Positions 47,225 to 58,869 of a stretch of 64,000 nt of DNA are shown here, one piece after another; the first letter of the stretch is position 1, and the number at the start of each line of letters is the position of its first letter. The DNA is from Lactuca virosa (Eukaryota; Streptophyta; Magnoliopsida; Asterales; Asteraceae), in the NCBI GenBank assembly GCA_928212115.1, contig CAKMRJ010005523.1:240786328-240850327 (forward strand), in the 5' to 3' direction. The position numbers and the translations under genes are program-made. The notes under the pieces were generated by a model that saw only the letters and a program-made list of their open reading frames with translations, was not told the DNA's origin and made no database searches.

Positions 47225-48010
47225 TCTGCATGTACACAAATCTTGAATTAACCTTTAATATAAATGATTTCTAGTAATTAAGAACTAGTCAAGTCTAGTC
47301 AAACCATTCAAGACTTGAAGTAAATAACTTCAAAAAAGTATTCAAGAAGATTAAATAAGGTAAAGTATGAACAAAGTAAAGTAATTAAGAACAAGAAGAA
47401 TTTACGAGAGACGATTTCCGAAAATATGAGAGTGATGTGAAGGATTCTATTGATGCACAAAAGAAGTGTAAAAGATGTGTTTTCAGTACAAGGTTGACAC
47501 TCCTTTTATAGCCAAAAGAGTCAAAACACGATATATACATAAAATAGAGAGTGCTTGCATCAGTAAACAAAATCCTTATAAAGTGGATTTCCTCTGAATT
47601 GACAGTATACTAAAAATGCAATACAACAAAAAGAATTTTCTTCATGTCAGGGAAACTTGACTAAGTTCCAAATCCAAGGCATATCGGAATTAGTCATCTC
47701 GGATTCATGTCTCTGAATCTTCACTTCATATTTGAAACAACATTCCATCTCGGAATGAGGAATGATCTCGGAGCCTTTACTTCTCGGATTAAGAACTGTC
47801 TCGGAACATCATCTTCATCTCAGTCGAGAAGTGATTTTGGAATCACATCTCCATCTCGGAGTCTTCACTCCAAAATGCTTCATCTCGGAATGAGATACTA
47901 CCTTGGAATCGTTATGTCATCTCGGAATCGCAATCATCTCAGAATGGCTTCACATCTCGGATTGTCTAAGGGGCACTTTCAAGTACTAACAATAAAAGTA
48001 TCACTTACAT
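47225..48010. repeat. Unclassified repeat sequence with a cluster of ATCTCGGAAT motifs
   Basis: No convincing ORF. Between 47690 and 47970 about a dozen variants of CATCTCGGAAT occur, irregularly spaced. The style resembles the TCCGA-rich spacer of copia element D (10345-10480), so it could be a copia fragment in the opposite orientation. No LTR ends were found. The left edge at TGTACACAAATC coincides with the end of element C. Confidence 0.45.
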
Positions 48011-48292
48011 GTAATATTACAAAACCGTTATACCACCGCGATAACCACGATTTAAAATAGCGGAAGGTGGCCGCTATTGAAATTTTGACCGTAATAACCA
48101 CATAGGTTTAAACAACATTAAACAACGTAACTAAAATTTAGGGATTTGTAACCAATTTAAATATGTTAGAAATTTAAATTTAAACTGATTTCTTAAGATT
48201 AAAATTTTTCATTAAAGAAAATTACCTACAAATCATGGTAACTAATTGTATAAACATATTTCATTACGTATTTATATATTTTTTATATTTTT

Positions 48293-48356
<64 letters not shown>

Positions 48357-48793
48357 TAGATGTGTGCTCGCGTAAAGCGACGATGACAAATAGTTCTTCT
48401 GGTGAATAGTTTCTTACGAGAAAATAATTATCAAATTTTCTTATTAGTTATTAAGTCATAAAAAAATTACCACTTTTAAATAAAATATCTATTTATGTAT
48501 ATTGCTTATTTATACTATTGACATCAATTAATTAATAACAATATCAAATTTAAAAAATATAAATTAATTTATATATATGATTTTATTTTTTGGTACAAAT
48601 TGAATTTATTAGTAACCTTACTTATTCATGTCTTCATATTTTTGGCAAGTATTAACGATTTATTTATGCATAATTTATTACAAAAAGCTTTGTAAATTAT
48701 ACCTCTTAAAATTGAAGATATGATGAATATGCTTTATACTATAGTGTGTGTGTATATATATACATATACATATACATACATACATACATACAT

Positions 48794-48851
<58 letters not shown>

Positions 48852-48974
48852 TCACATATTTTTATGTATTTTAAATGTAAAAACGTATTTTTTATGCATT
48901 TAAATGTATTTTTAAGTATTTTACATATTTTATATATTTTTATGTGTTACTTGTATTATGTATTATGTATTACG
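48011..48974. other. AT-rich intergenic DNA with microsatellites
   Basis: Holds a (TA)n tract at about 48299-48354, then ACTAGATGTGTGCTCGCGTA, which resembles the terminus of short plant TIR or foldback elements but has no partner I can find, and a compound CATA/TA/TG tract at 48743-48850. No gene is visible. Confidence 0.6.
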
Positions 48975-49433
48975 TATTAAAATATATTTTTACGTATTTA
49001 AGTATTTTTTAAGTTTTTTATATAGATGTTTATGTATTTTAACTGTACAACTTTATTGTTCTTACGTATTTATGTATTTTTTACTTCAAGTAGTCTTCAC
49101 CATTTCATCGAATTCCCAGAGCTTTTTCGAGTATATCTAGATGGTTTTTCTACATACCCACATATTTTAAGTTTTTCTCATTCACATATCATGAAATTAA
49201 ACATCGAATTAAAAAAAAACAATTATGCACATACGAAAACTTGGAGTTCCCTTGAGACCATATAAAACTAGTAAAGTTTTCATGCATAAATTATTATTTT
49301 GTTTTTTAATTCGATGTTTAATTTCAAGATAAGCGAGGGAGAATACCTTAAAGTATGTGGGTATGCAAGAAAACCATCTGAACATACTCGAAAAAGTTGT
49401 GGCAATTGAATGAAATGGTGAAAACCACTTGAA

Positions 49434-49525
<92 letters not shown>

Positions 49526-49617
49526 GTAATAATAATATGGTTATACATTTAAAATACATAAAATCTATATAAAAAATTTAAAAAAACATATAAATACGTA
49601 AGAATACATATAAATAC
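48975..49617. repeat. Long imperfect foldback (inverted repeat) with internal (TA)n expansion
   Basis: Left arm about 48975-49240, right arm about 49278-49617. Paired stretches include TTCACCATTTCAT, TTTTTCGAGTAT, CATACCCACATA and GAAATTAAACATCGAATTAA. The right arm is interrupted by (TA)n at 49435-49521. Arm identity is roughly 80 percent by eye. The right edge coincides with the start of the LTR of element E. The (TA)n-derived Tyr/Ile ORFs are artefacts. Confidence 0.72.
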
Positions 49618-52178
49618 TGAAACATCCTAAAAATACGATCCAAAAATTTCGTTTTAAATCATTAATAAAACCACGGTTATCAAACTATTTCATCAAAACA
49701 TAAGTTATAATATCTCAAACATTGTTATCAGAGTTTCAAAACATCAGAGTAAACATCCCAGGCTAAAACATCTTGGTGTGTGCAGTGCAGTCATCCTGAG
49801 CTCTTCTCTTTGCAACTGGAAGTACCTGAAAACAAAACTGAAAACCGTAAGCACGAAGCTTAGTGAGTTCCCCATACTACCACATACCATACACATAAGC
49901 ACATATATTGGGCCCCCGCCCGCTGCATCGGGACTAGCCCGGCATCGGACTTACTCCGGCATCGAGCCCCGCTCGGCATCAGGCCCCGCCTGGCATCGAG
50001 CCCCGCTCGGTATACATATTTGTTTCTCTTAGGCCCCGCTTGTCTCTGGGCCTCGCCCGCTATACGCATACAATCACATAAACATGCTAGAACATAAAGA
50101 AAACATACTCTAACTGTATTCCTGTTCTAAGGCCTCGCCTAACTTGGGCCCCACCCCTGGTCTGCTACTGATGAGTCGTGGAACCCCGTCCACACTCCTG
50201 CTGATAGTGAGATACGGGCCCCCACCCACACTCACTACTCTCCTATCGCGGGCCTTGCCCCTACTCTGCTAATATTGAGATATGGAACCCCATCCATACT
50301 CGGTTAGTGATGAGATATGGGACCTCGCCCACACTCACCTCCCTACCAGGCACATACAAGTATCACGAAGACAACATGTATAATCTAACATGCAACGTAT
50401 AAACATTCCTCGGGCTTGCCCCGACATCAGACCCTAGTCCGGAAATGTAATATCATAGAAGCATTCCTCGGGATTTCCCTGGCAACGGAACCTAGTCCGG
50501 AATCATACTATCATACACATGCGAGAATCACAAAGAACTCTAACATACTAACATTCCTCGGGCCTCGCCCGGCATCGGATCGTAATCCGAAACATATATC
50601 ATAAAAGTGCCTAGGGCTAACCCCCGGGTCTTCCTATTATACACAATCATAATGGGCCGACATTGTGGTCGTAGACCCATGCACAAAGTGAGGAGACTCA
50701 CCTCGCATTGCTGAAATCCCGCAGATAATCCCCTGGCTGCTAACTGGAAAATCCCCGAAATGCTGCTCCTTCGGCTCCTCGAGCTATCAGTACCAAAATA
50801 ACACTTAGCCCAAAAACCAATAATCCCCCTTAGAGTAAAATGACCATTTTACCCGTAGCCCAACATGGTCCATATCTAAGGCCCAAAACCATAATATAAA
50901 AGGCCCAACACTAGGTACGCTTCCCAAGCCCACTAGTGGCCCACTAATGGCCCAATTTGCTAAATTGGGCCCAATCCCTCTAATGGGCCTTACCCTAAGC
51001 CCAAACATATTCTTGGCCCAAATTATCTGACTTCTGATGACCCACTAAGGCCCAAAGAACCAAAATCCACTACATGGCCCAATTCAAGGCCCAAACATGC
51101 CAAGCCTATATTTGTTGTGTATGTGGGGCGTACTCCTCTGTACGCTAAGCGTACTGGCTGAATGGTGTGTACGCTGTGCGTACATGCATGTACGCCTAGC
51201 GTACTCCACTGTTAAGTCACTTTTCCCATTAAGTGCTTAATACTCTATTCCACAGGCTATAAACACAGATCCAAGTCCTCTTTAACGTCTTAATCCATAA
51301 AGTCGATTACTTGGTGGCTTGCAACGCACCAAATGAACCCAAACTTGGAATATAGCCACAAACTTCCATGGAAATGGCTAGATCTCATGCATGGTATCAA
51401 ATGGACCTTAAAGACTGAAACTTTACTGCTTATGGGACTCATATGACACTAAGGGTGGCAACCCTAGACTTAAAAACGAAGTTGCATCATAAAAATCCAT
51501 CCTTTGGACCTAAAAAGGTCCAAAGCTCCATAGACCTAGATCTAAGCTTCTATGAGGAAAGTTGGAAGCTTTATACCTCCTTTGAGTGCCAAAAGATGAG
51601 ATAATCCCAGATCCTTGAGCTCAAGATACTCAAGTTCATCTTCTCCAACTTCTCTTCTCTTCTTCCAAGCTCTTCTTTACCAAAATAAGCTTCAAAAGGC
51701 CAAACACACACAAGAATGGAGTAAGAAAGGATATTTAGGGTTTCTGAGGGTGAGGGTCTGGTAAGGAGGCTAGGGTTTGAGTGATAATGTTCCTTATATA
51801 GTGCTTAACCCTAAAAATTAGGGTTTAGGGACCCTGAACGTACGTTGGGCGTACGCCTTCAACACCCGCATCCAAGCGACCTTTTACGCTGGGCGTACTC
51901 TCGTGCCTACCACTTTGCATGCATGGTCCTTTCTTGCCATCCTTCTCCATTAAGGACCAATGATGCCAATAACTTCAAAGTGCTATAAGTCCTTCATTCT
52001 AAGTTCGTTTTCGACGAACTTTATATCCACGAAAAGGTGGCAGGAAGCCCTACGCTCCTAGCCACACCCCAAACCTAAAACCTTCCAGATAAGACACGCG
52101 AGACCCATAAAATACCGAATCGCCCTTACCCTTGGCCTCCGAGACCACAACCGAGTACTTTCAAAACTGGGTGTTACA
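49618..52178 (-). repeat. 3' LTR of element E
   Basis: 2561 bp on the minus strand, starting TGTAACACCCAGTTTTG at 52178 and ending TTTTTAGGATGTTTCA at 49618. It contains a GC-rich block of repeated GGCATCGG / CTCGCCCG motifs (49910-50600), a run of GGCCCA motifs (50870-51080), palindromes of the TACGCTAAGCGTA type (51141-51203, 51841-51900) and a TATATAA box on the minus strand at 51794-51800. Confidence 0.92.
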
Positions 52179-54034
52179 ACTCTCCCCCACTTATACTGGA
52201 CTTCGTCCTCGAAGTCCGCTACCATTACCTACCTTGCATACATTTCACGTGCCACACCCGCAACTATTCTCCTACCTGCCCTGGACTAACTGGTGTTTCC
52301 CCACCGTCACTGGCACTCGTCATCCTGGAAGTATCACTGACATCCTGCGTGATCAATGGCCTTCCCAAGACAGCTGAAACCAAACATCAACCCTTCCAAA
52401 CCTGATGATAAGTCATCCTCACTGCCCTACGGGGAACTTCTTCCGTCTTTCCGAGATCCGAAATCTATAAGGGGTTGTCTCCCCGACAGACCGTCTATTC
52501 TACCATGCCAAATGTTCAACAAATAACTGCTCAACCGCAAAACTTCTCACCCTAACCAGCTTGATGCCACCATCAAAAACACAATCTCTGTCTATAACCA
52601 GATGTAGAATACTTATACTTGCCAGGAGGCTCAGATAATTCTTCGAGTAAACGATTCATCCCTGAAACGGTTAGACTCAAATGACAGTTGCGCAACAGAG
52701 TCAAATCAATTACTCTAAGATTATCCAATCCAACTGTAAGTGTCTTCGCCCCTTCTAATCCGCAAGCTAGCCTACACAACAACCCTCACAATCACTACCT
52801 CTATCCGAACATCACGTTATCTCTTATCTGTCTTCCAAAGGAAAGCGGGACCCCCCCCCCATATCCAAACTTATTTGTCCACTATCTAGAACACCGGATT
52901 CCACCCGGTTACTGAACCACTGATCACCCTCTCAGTCGCTCCCAGCGACTTCCGTATGAAACTTCAGCTACCAAAACTGCTCTATCCACATTGCCACTCT
53001 TGGCTCTATAAATCTTAGAGTCCCCGACCCTATATCTCGACCCCACGGTCTCTTCCAGGTACCACCTACCTTGCTACTAACTCACGGGGCTCGCCCACGG
53101 GTCTCACCCACACCATACTACTAAGTGGCCTTGCCCCCAGGTCTCACCTATCTTGGGCTATGCATGTACAACTCCCTCGAGTTCCATCTATCTATCCTCT
53201 CCTGATTCTGATCACGCTAGTTAGGAGATACGGGCCTCGCCCACACTCTGCTGACTAGGAGATACGGGCCCCGCCCACACTCTGCTAACTGGTTGCTAAT
53301 GAATGTTGTGGCTAACCCACAGACTTACAACACTCTAACACTATCTGTCAACCTTGTGAATGCTACGGATACACCCGTAGACTTACAACACTTCCCACAC
53401 TGTCTCAACCGCTGACTACCAACCCCAAAACATACAATGTCGAGTGCTCAAGCAGTCTAACATCTGGACTAACTCGCGTCCTGCTGGGGATTCTCCAACC
53501 TGGTTTCCCTAAAACCAGCTATCGAACATCGAAAGACGCGACTCCTACATTGAGAAGTTTTCCCAAACTCCCAACTCACACATCCCTCAATCCAAATTAG
53601 CCCTTGGGCTGCCTTTCTTCCTGACGAGAATGCAAACTCATCCTACATCCACACTTCCTTCTGTTCCAGAATCCTTGGGAGAACTCTCCCCCACTTTGGT
53701 TCCACTAACATCTTACAGCACTCCCGGCTAGAAAGATTCTCAATCCTTCGTATCATCCAGTGATCAATCTTGCTGGCAACCAACACTTACCACTATTAGT
53801 GTTCCCAAAAACTAACACTAAAGCAGTAAGACCCCTGAAGATTGTCGGAATACTTCCCTGGTTCCAATAACACCTGCTACAGCGACCGCATCCTGAGAAT
53901 TCACTTTATACGGAGACGTCCCCACACTACTACCCTAAGACCCATGGTATGCAGATGGAATATAATCTGAACATAAGCAAAGAATAAAATCCCAAGATAC
54001 AACTACTCATAAGGATGCGATAAAATAATAATAA
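52179..54034 (-). other. Element E non-coding interior in the place of pol
   Basis: Next to the LTR is the polypurine tract AAGTGGGGGAGAG and a short match to the last pol codons (GACTTCGAGGACGAAGTCC). The remaining 1.8 kb shows no RT, RNase H or integrase motif in any frame. It contains repeats of GAGATACGGGCC and CGCCCACACTCTGCT (53070-53290) that resemble motifs in the E LTR. Confidence 0.7.
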
Positions 54035-54070
54035 TCATAAATAAAACTGACAGGAAAGCAAAGATACGCA

Positions 54071-55278
54071 CCTGCAACATCGGAAGATGCTCATGTCTCC
54101 TCTGTAACCAACTGGAAAGCCCCGCTCCCCGCCGCAGGCGTCTCTGCCCTGCCCTGACGGCCACCAGTGATTCTCAATGTCGCAGGGGCAGGTGTTATCA
54201 CCTGTCCTGCCGTTGCCAAACTCGGACATTGGGCTTTCTTGTGGCCCCTCTGACTGCAACAGAAGCAGATCAGGTATGATCCATCGGTGTTGGTAGCAGT
54301 ACAATCCCTACTATAATGACCGATCCGGCCGCACTTGAAATAACCAGAATCACCACTACTACCGCTCCTACACGCACCCTCGTTTGTCCTGCCGCAGTTG
54401 CCACAGCGGCTACGGTCCTGATGACCCCTCGATCTAGAATCTAATGTCTTGGGCCTCTTGCCCGATCCCGTGGATGTTTGTACCTTATTTGGTTTCCTCT
54501 TCCTATCTGCCTCTAATTCGATCTACCTTTCCCTGGCTCGAGCGATCATATCCTCCAGCGTCTTGCAGCTGGACCAGCTCACAAACTGTCTAATGTCGCT
54601 CCTCAGCATCTCATGGTACCGAGCCTTCTTCATCTCCTCGTCCGCCACATACTGCGGAACAAGAAGGGCTCTCTCTCTGAATTTGGCGATGATATCCACC
54701 ACTGTCTCTATAGTCTGCTGGAGGTCCTGAAACTCTCGTGCTAACTGTTGCACCTCTATAACTGGTTCAAACTCGACCTTGAACCTGGCCGAGACGTCAC
54801 CCCATGTCATCGCGTCCAACACGGCATCATCCCCAATAGCATGTCCAACCTCCTCCCACCAATCACGTGCTCTGTCCTTCAGGAGACAGGAGGCGAGTAA
54901 CACCTTGTCCCCCTCGGGACACTGGCTAGTGCGAAAAGCGTTGGCGACATCTGCCAACCATCTGATGCTAGCAATGGGGTCTCTATCTCCATGATAATCT
55001 GGAGCTCCACAAGCTCTAAACTCTCAGAATGTCACTGTACGCGCCCCCATCATGGCCACCATCTCAGTACGGAAGTCTCCCAACCTCTCATCCAAAATAT
55101 CCAATATGCCCTCCTTGAACGTACCAAAGATCAGAGGAGTCTGGTCCAATATACTGCACATAATATATGCTGATATAAACTCTCTCATCTGCTCCCCGAG
55201 CTGCCCGGCTCCAGTTCCCGAGTCTGATCCCTCACCGGCACCTGAACTGCCCACTGGTCTACCCCGTAGCCTCACCAT
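54071..55278 (-). pseudogene. Element E gag
   Basis: Starts MVRLRGRPVGSSG at 55278, aligned with element B gag. A frame change near 55024 leads to 54957-54523 with LASCLLKDRARDWWEEVGHA and QFVSWSSCKTLEDMIARA. Knuckle motifs CGNCGRTNEGAC, YFKCGRIGHYSRDC and CFCCSQRGHKKAQC follow near 54400-54235. The frame reaches the donor-like GTGCGTATC at 54071, where element B has its intron start. There is no protease after it. Gag is better preserved than anything else in E. Confidence 0.85.
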
Positions 55279-56191
55279 ACTGCATCATAACATAACAACC
55301 ACCAGAATACTCCTCACTATCGAGGGATCACACACGCACTACAAGTTCCCCGGTTTTATCTCAGCCCTCCTTGACTCGAGTGCAGATCCTCTGCTTTCAG
55401 TAGTGCAGGCCCATACTACCTTCCACGTCTATCCGTACTTTCCTAAAGAATTGCCTCGACTCCACCAAGTCCCTTACTATTACTTCTGCTCCCAGAACTA
55501 CTCTCATCCTAGGCTTGCCCTAGGGTAATCACCATCCCACTCTCCGCCATCAGCTGCATAAGAAGTCCCTGCTATCTCCCCCTAACTAGCTCGCGAATAC
55601 CATTACATATTCCTAAGACTAGATATTTCTTCGAATGAGAGGTTCTACCCTACAACGGTTAGAATCAAACGAGAGCTGCGAAATAAGGCTAAACCTAACC
55701 TTCTGAAATTATTTAGTCCTCGTAATATGTAACTTAACATATTCGTTTACTAGTTAGTAAAAGATAACTAGAACTCCTAAAAGCACAAAGCAAGCAGCAT
55801 TCGAGCATTAAGTACACATAATCAAGCATATCCTAATCAGGCCATCATATCACTGACGAATCTGTACTAGCATGAAGTTCATAAAGCTCATACACATATA
55901 ACAAGCACATAAGGCATCCTTCTTAGATCCTTAGTCCTAATCTAGCATACAGTTCTCATAAGCATGTCATAACATAAACTTGCATGGCTAATTTAGGAGT
56001 ACTTACTTGAGCTCGGCTGATTGCATGCACCACACCCTTTTCTCTTTTCAAGGTTATTTCCTCTCTTCAAAATTCTTTCCTTTTCTTTAAGGTTCTTTTA
56101 TAAAACTGATTTTCTTTTGAAAATTTCCATACCAAGTCCTCAGTTTGAGTTCAGACACACCCGAGAGTGTACCCAAATTCCTCAAACCAAG
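55279..56191 (-). other. Element E leader between primer binding site and gag
   Basis: About 0.9 kb, clearly related to the leader of element B (the GCATGCTAG-type and CTTGAGCTCGGCTGATTGC blocks recur), without a supported ORF. ORFs on the opposite strand here are shadows. Confidence 0.65.
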
Positions 56192-56203
56192 GCTCTAATA
56201 ACA
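56192..56203 (-). other. Primer binding site of element E (decayed)
   Basis: On the minus strand TGTTATTAGAGC, three bases after the 5' LTR; it differs at two positions from TGGTATCAGAGC. Confidence 0.7.
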
Positions 56204-56206
56204 ACT

Positions 56207-58106
56207 TGAAACATCCCAAAAATACGATCCAAAATTTTCGTTTTAAATCATTAATAAAACCACAGTTATCAAACCAATTCATCACAACATAAGTTATAAT
56301 ATCTCAAACATTGTTATCAGAGATTCAAAACATCAGAGTGAACATCCCAGGCTAAAACATATTGGTGTGTGCAGTGCAGTCATCCCGAGCTCTTCTCTTT
56401 GCAACTGGAAGTACCTGAAACCAAAACTGAAAACCGTAAGCACGAAGCTTAGTGAGTTCCCCATACTACCACATACCATACACATAAGCACATATACTGG
56501 GCCCCCGCCCGCTGCATCGGGACTAGCACGGCATCGGACTTACTCCGGCATTGGGCCCCGCCCAGCTTCAGGCCCCGCCTGGCATCGAGCCCCGCTCGGT
56601 ATACATATATATTTCTCTTGGGCCCCGCCTGTCTCTGGGCCTCGCCCGCTATACGCATACGATCACATAAACATGCTAGAACATAAATAAAACATACTCT
56701 AACTAGATTCCTGTTCTAAGGCCTCGCCTAACTTGGGCCCCGCCCCTGGTCTGCTACTGATGAGTCGTGGAACCCCGTCCACACTCCTGCTGATAATGAG
56801 ATACGGGCCCCCACCCACACTCACAACTCTCCTAACACGGGCCTTTCCCCTACTCTGCCTAATATTGAGATATGGAACCCCATCCATACTCAGCTAGTGA
56901 TGAGATACGGGACCTCGCCCACACTCACCTCCCTACCAGGCACATACAAGTATCACAAAGACAACAAGTATAATCTAACATGCAACGTATAAACATTCCT
57001 CGGGCTTGCCCTGGCATCGGACCCTAGTCCGGAAACGTACTATCATATAAGAATTCCTCGGGCTTGCTCCGGCATCGGACCCTAGTCCAGAATCATACTA
57101 TCATACACATGCAAGAATCACAAAGAACTCTAGCATACTAACATTCATCGGGCCTCGCCCGACATCATATCGTAATCTGGAACATATATCATAAAAGTGC
57201 CTAGGGCTAACCCCCGGGTCTTCCTATTATACACAACCATAATGGGTCGACATTGTGGCCGTAGACCCATGCACACAGAGAGGAGACTCACCTCCCACTG
57301 CTGAAATCCCACAGATAATCCTCTGGCAGCTAACTGGCAAATCCCCGAACTGCTGCTCCTTCGGTTTCTCGAGCTATCAGTACCAAAATAACACTTAGCC
57401 CAAAAACCAATAATCCTCCTTAGGGTAAAATTACCATTTTACCCCTAGCCCAAGTTGGTCCATATCTAAGCCTTAAAACCATAATATAAAAGGCCCAACA
57501 CTATGTAGGCTTCCCAAGCCCACTAGTGGCCCACTAATGGGCCAATTTGCTAAATTGGGCCCAATCCCTCTAATGGGCCTTACCCTAAGCCAAAACATAT
57601 TCTTGGCCCAAATTATCTGACTTCTGATGACCCACTAAGGCCCAAAGAACCAAAATCCACTACATGGCCCAATCTGAGGCCCAAACACGCCAAGCCCATA
57701 TCTGTTGAGTACGCTGGGCGTACTCCTCTGTACGCTAAGCGTACTGGCTGAATGGTGTGTACGCTGCGCGTACATGCATGTACGCCCAACATACTCCAAT
57801 GTTAAGTCACTTTTCCCATTAAGTGCTTAATACTCTATTCCACTGGCTATAAACACAGATCCAAGTCCTCTTCAATGTCTTAATCCATAAATGCGATTAC
57901 TTGGTGGCTTGCAACCCACCAAATGAACCCAAACTTGGAATATAGCCACAAACTTCCATGGAAATGGCTAGATCTCATGCATGGCACAAATGGACCTTAA
58001 AGATTCAAACTTTACTGCTTATGGGACTCATATGACACTAAGGGTGGCAACCCTAGACTTAAAAACGAAGTTGCATCATAAAAATCCATCCTTTGGACCT
58101 AAAAAG
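56207..58106 (-). repeat. 5' LTR of element E, interrupted
   Basis: 1900 bp matching the 3' LTR from its inner end. It is interrupted after GGACCTAAAAAG by copia element F; the 3' LTR continues there with GTCCAAAGCTCC (from about 51529). The rest should follow beyond the window, after F. Confidence 0.9.
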
Positions 58107-58856
58107 TGTTGGGTTTTGAGCATTCTAACACTCCTATGGTGTACATGCAACCCTATAAACCTTGGATCTATGTTTTCTCTATTATAAATGCAAATATTAA
58201 CTATTCCAAGGTTTCATCCTAACTAGCATATTATGAAGCACCTATACTACAAAGTTCTAGTTAGATGACATACCTTTTGATGTAGCTTGATGTCTTCAAG
58301 CTTTAAGAGCTTAGCCCCAATAGTGTGGAAGCCTCAAATGGAATCACAAATCACCAAAACACCTTGTAAGAACTTGAGAGAATATGTATGCACACTAAAA
58401 TCGGCCCACTCTTATTTTCACACACTTGTGCCAATTTTGTGAGCCAAGGACCCCTTTATATATTATGGAGGATTAGGGTTACATCCATGTAAACCCTAAT
58501 ACCCATGACCTTTCATTTACATAGGATCCATGGGTTAAAAGCTCCATGGACCATCCATGAAAGCTTAGCCCAACCTAAATGAACTTGGCCCATTCCATAT
58601 ATATAAGAGTCCATATTTAATTAGTTCTTTTTGATCACTTAATTAATTTAAATTAATTCTTGATCAATACTAATTAAATAATATGATTCCATATTAATAT
58701 ATTAGAACTATAATATATTAATATAAATCATAAATATACTATTCTCAAAAGACTATCCATATAAATTGTGCCGGTGAAGTGCAACCCAAATGGACCATGC
58801 CGGGTCGGGTCAAGTACATACCAAATATAGTTATGGACTTAGACATTAATCCAACA
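58107..58856 (-). repeat. 3' LTR of copia element F
   Basis: 750 bp; on the minus strand it starts TGTTGGATTAATGTCTAAG at 58856 and ends CTCAAAACCCAACA at 58107. A TATATAAA box lies on the minus strand at 58455-58462. It is preceded on the minus strand by the polypurine tract CCAAGTGGGAGAC (58869-58857). Confidence 0.82.
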
Positions 58857-58869
58857 GTCTCCCACTTGG

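Larger units (their letters stand above)
49618..58106 (-). mobile_element. Ty3 element E, gag-only, 5' LTR cut by copia element F
   Basis: On the minus strand: 5' LTR (58106 down to 56207, outer end cut by F), primer binding site (56203-56192), gag (55278-54071), a long non-coding interior, a short pol end, polypurine tract and 3' LTR (52178-49618). LTR ends TGTAACACCC...GGATGTTTCA and the gag sequence place it close to element B. No RT, RNase H or integrase is recognisable. Confidence 0.85.

Noticed and set aside
48720..49559. Tyr/Ile repeat ORFs on both strands
   Set aside because: They are translations of TA and CATA microsatellites and of the foldback arms.
49005..49565. MicroRNA precursor
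   Set aside because: The hairpin is too long and too mismatched and is dominated by AT repeats; better seen as a foldback repeat.
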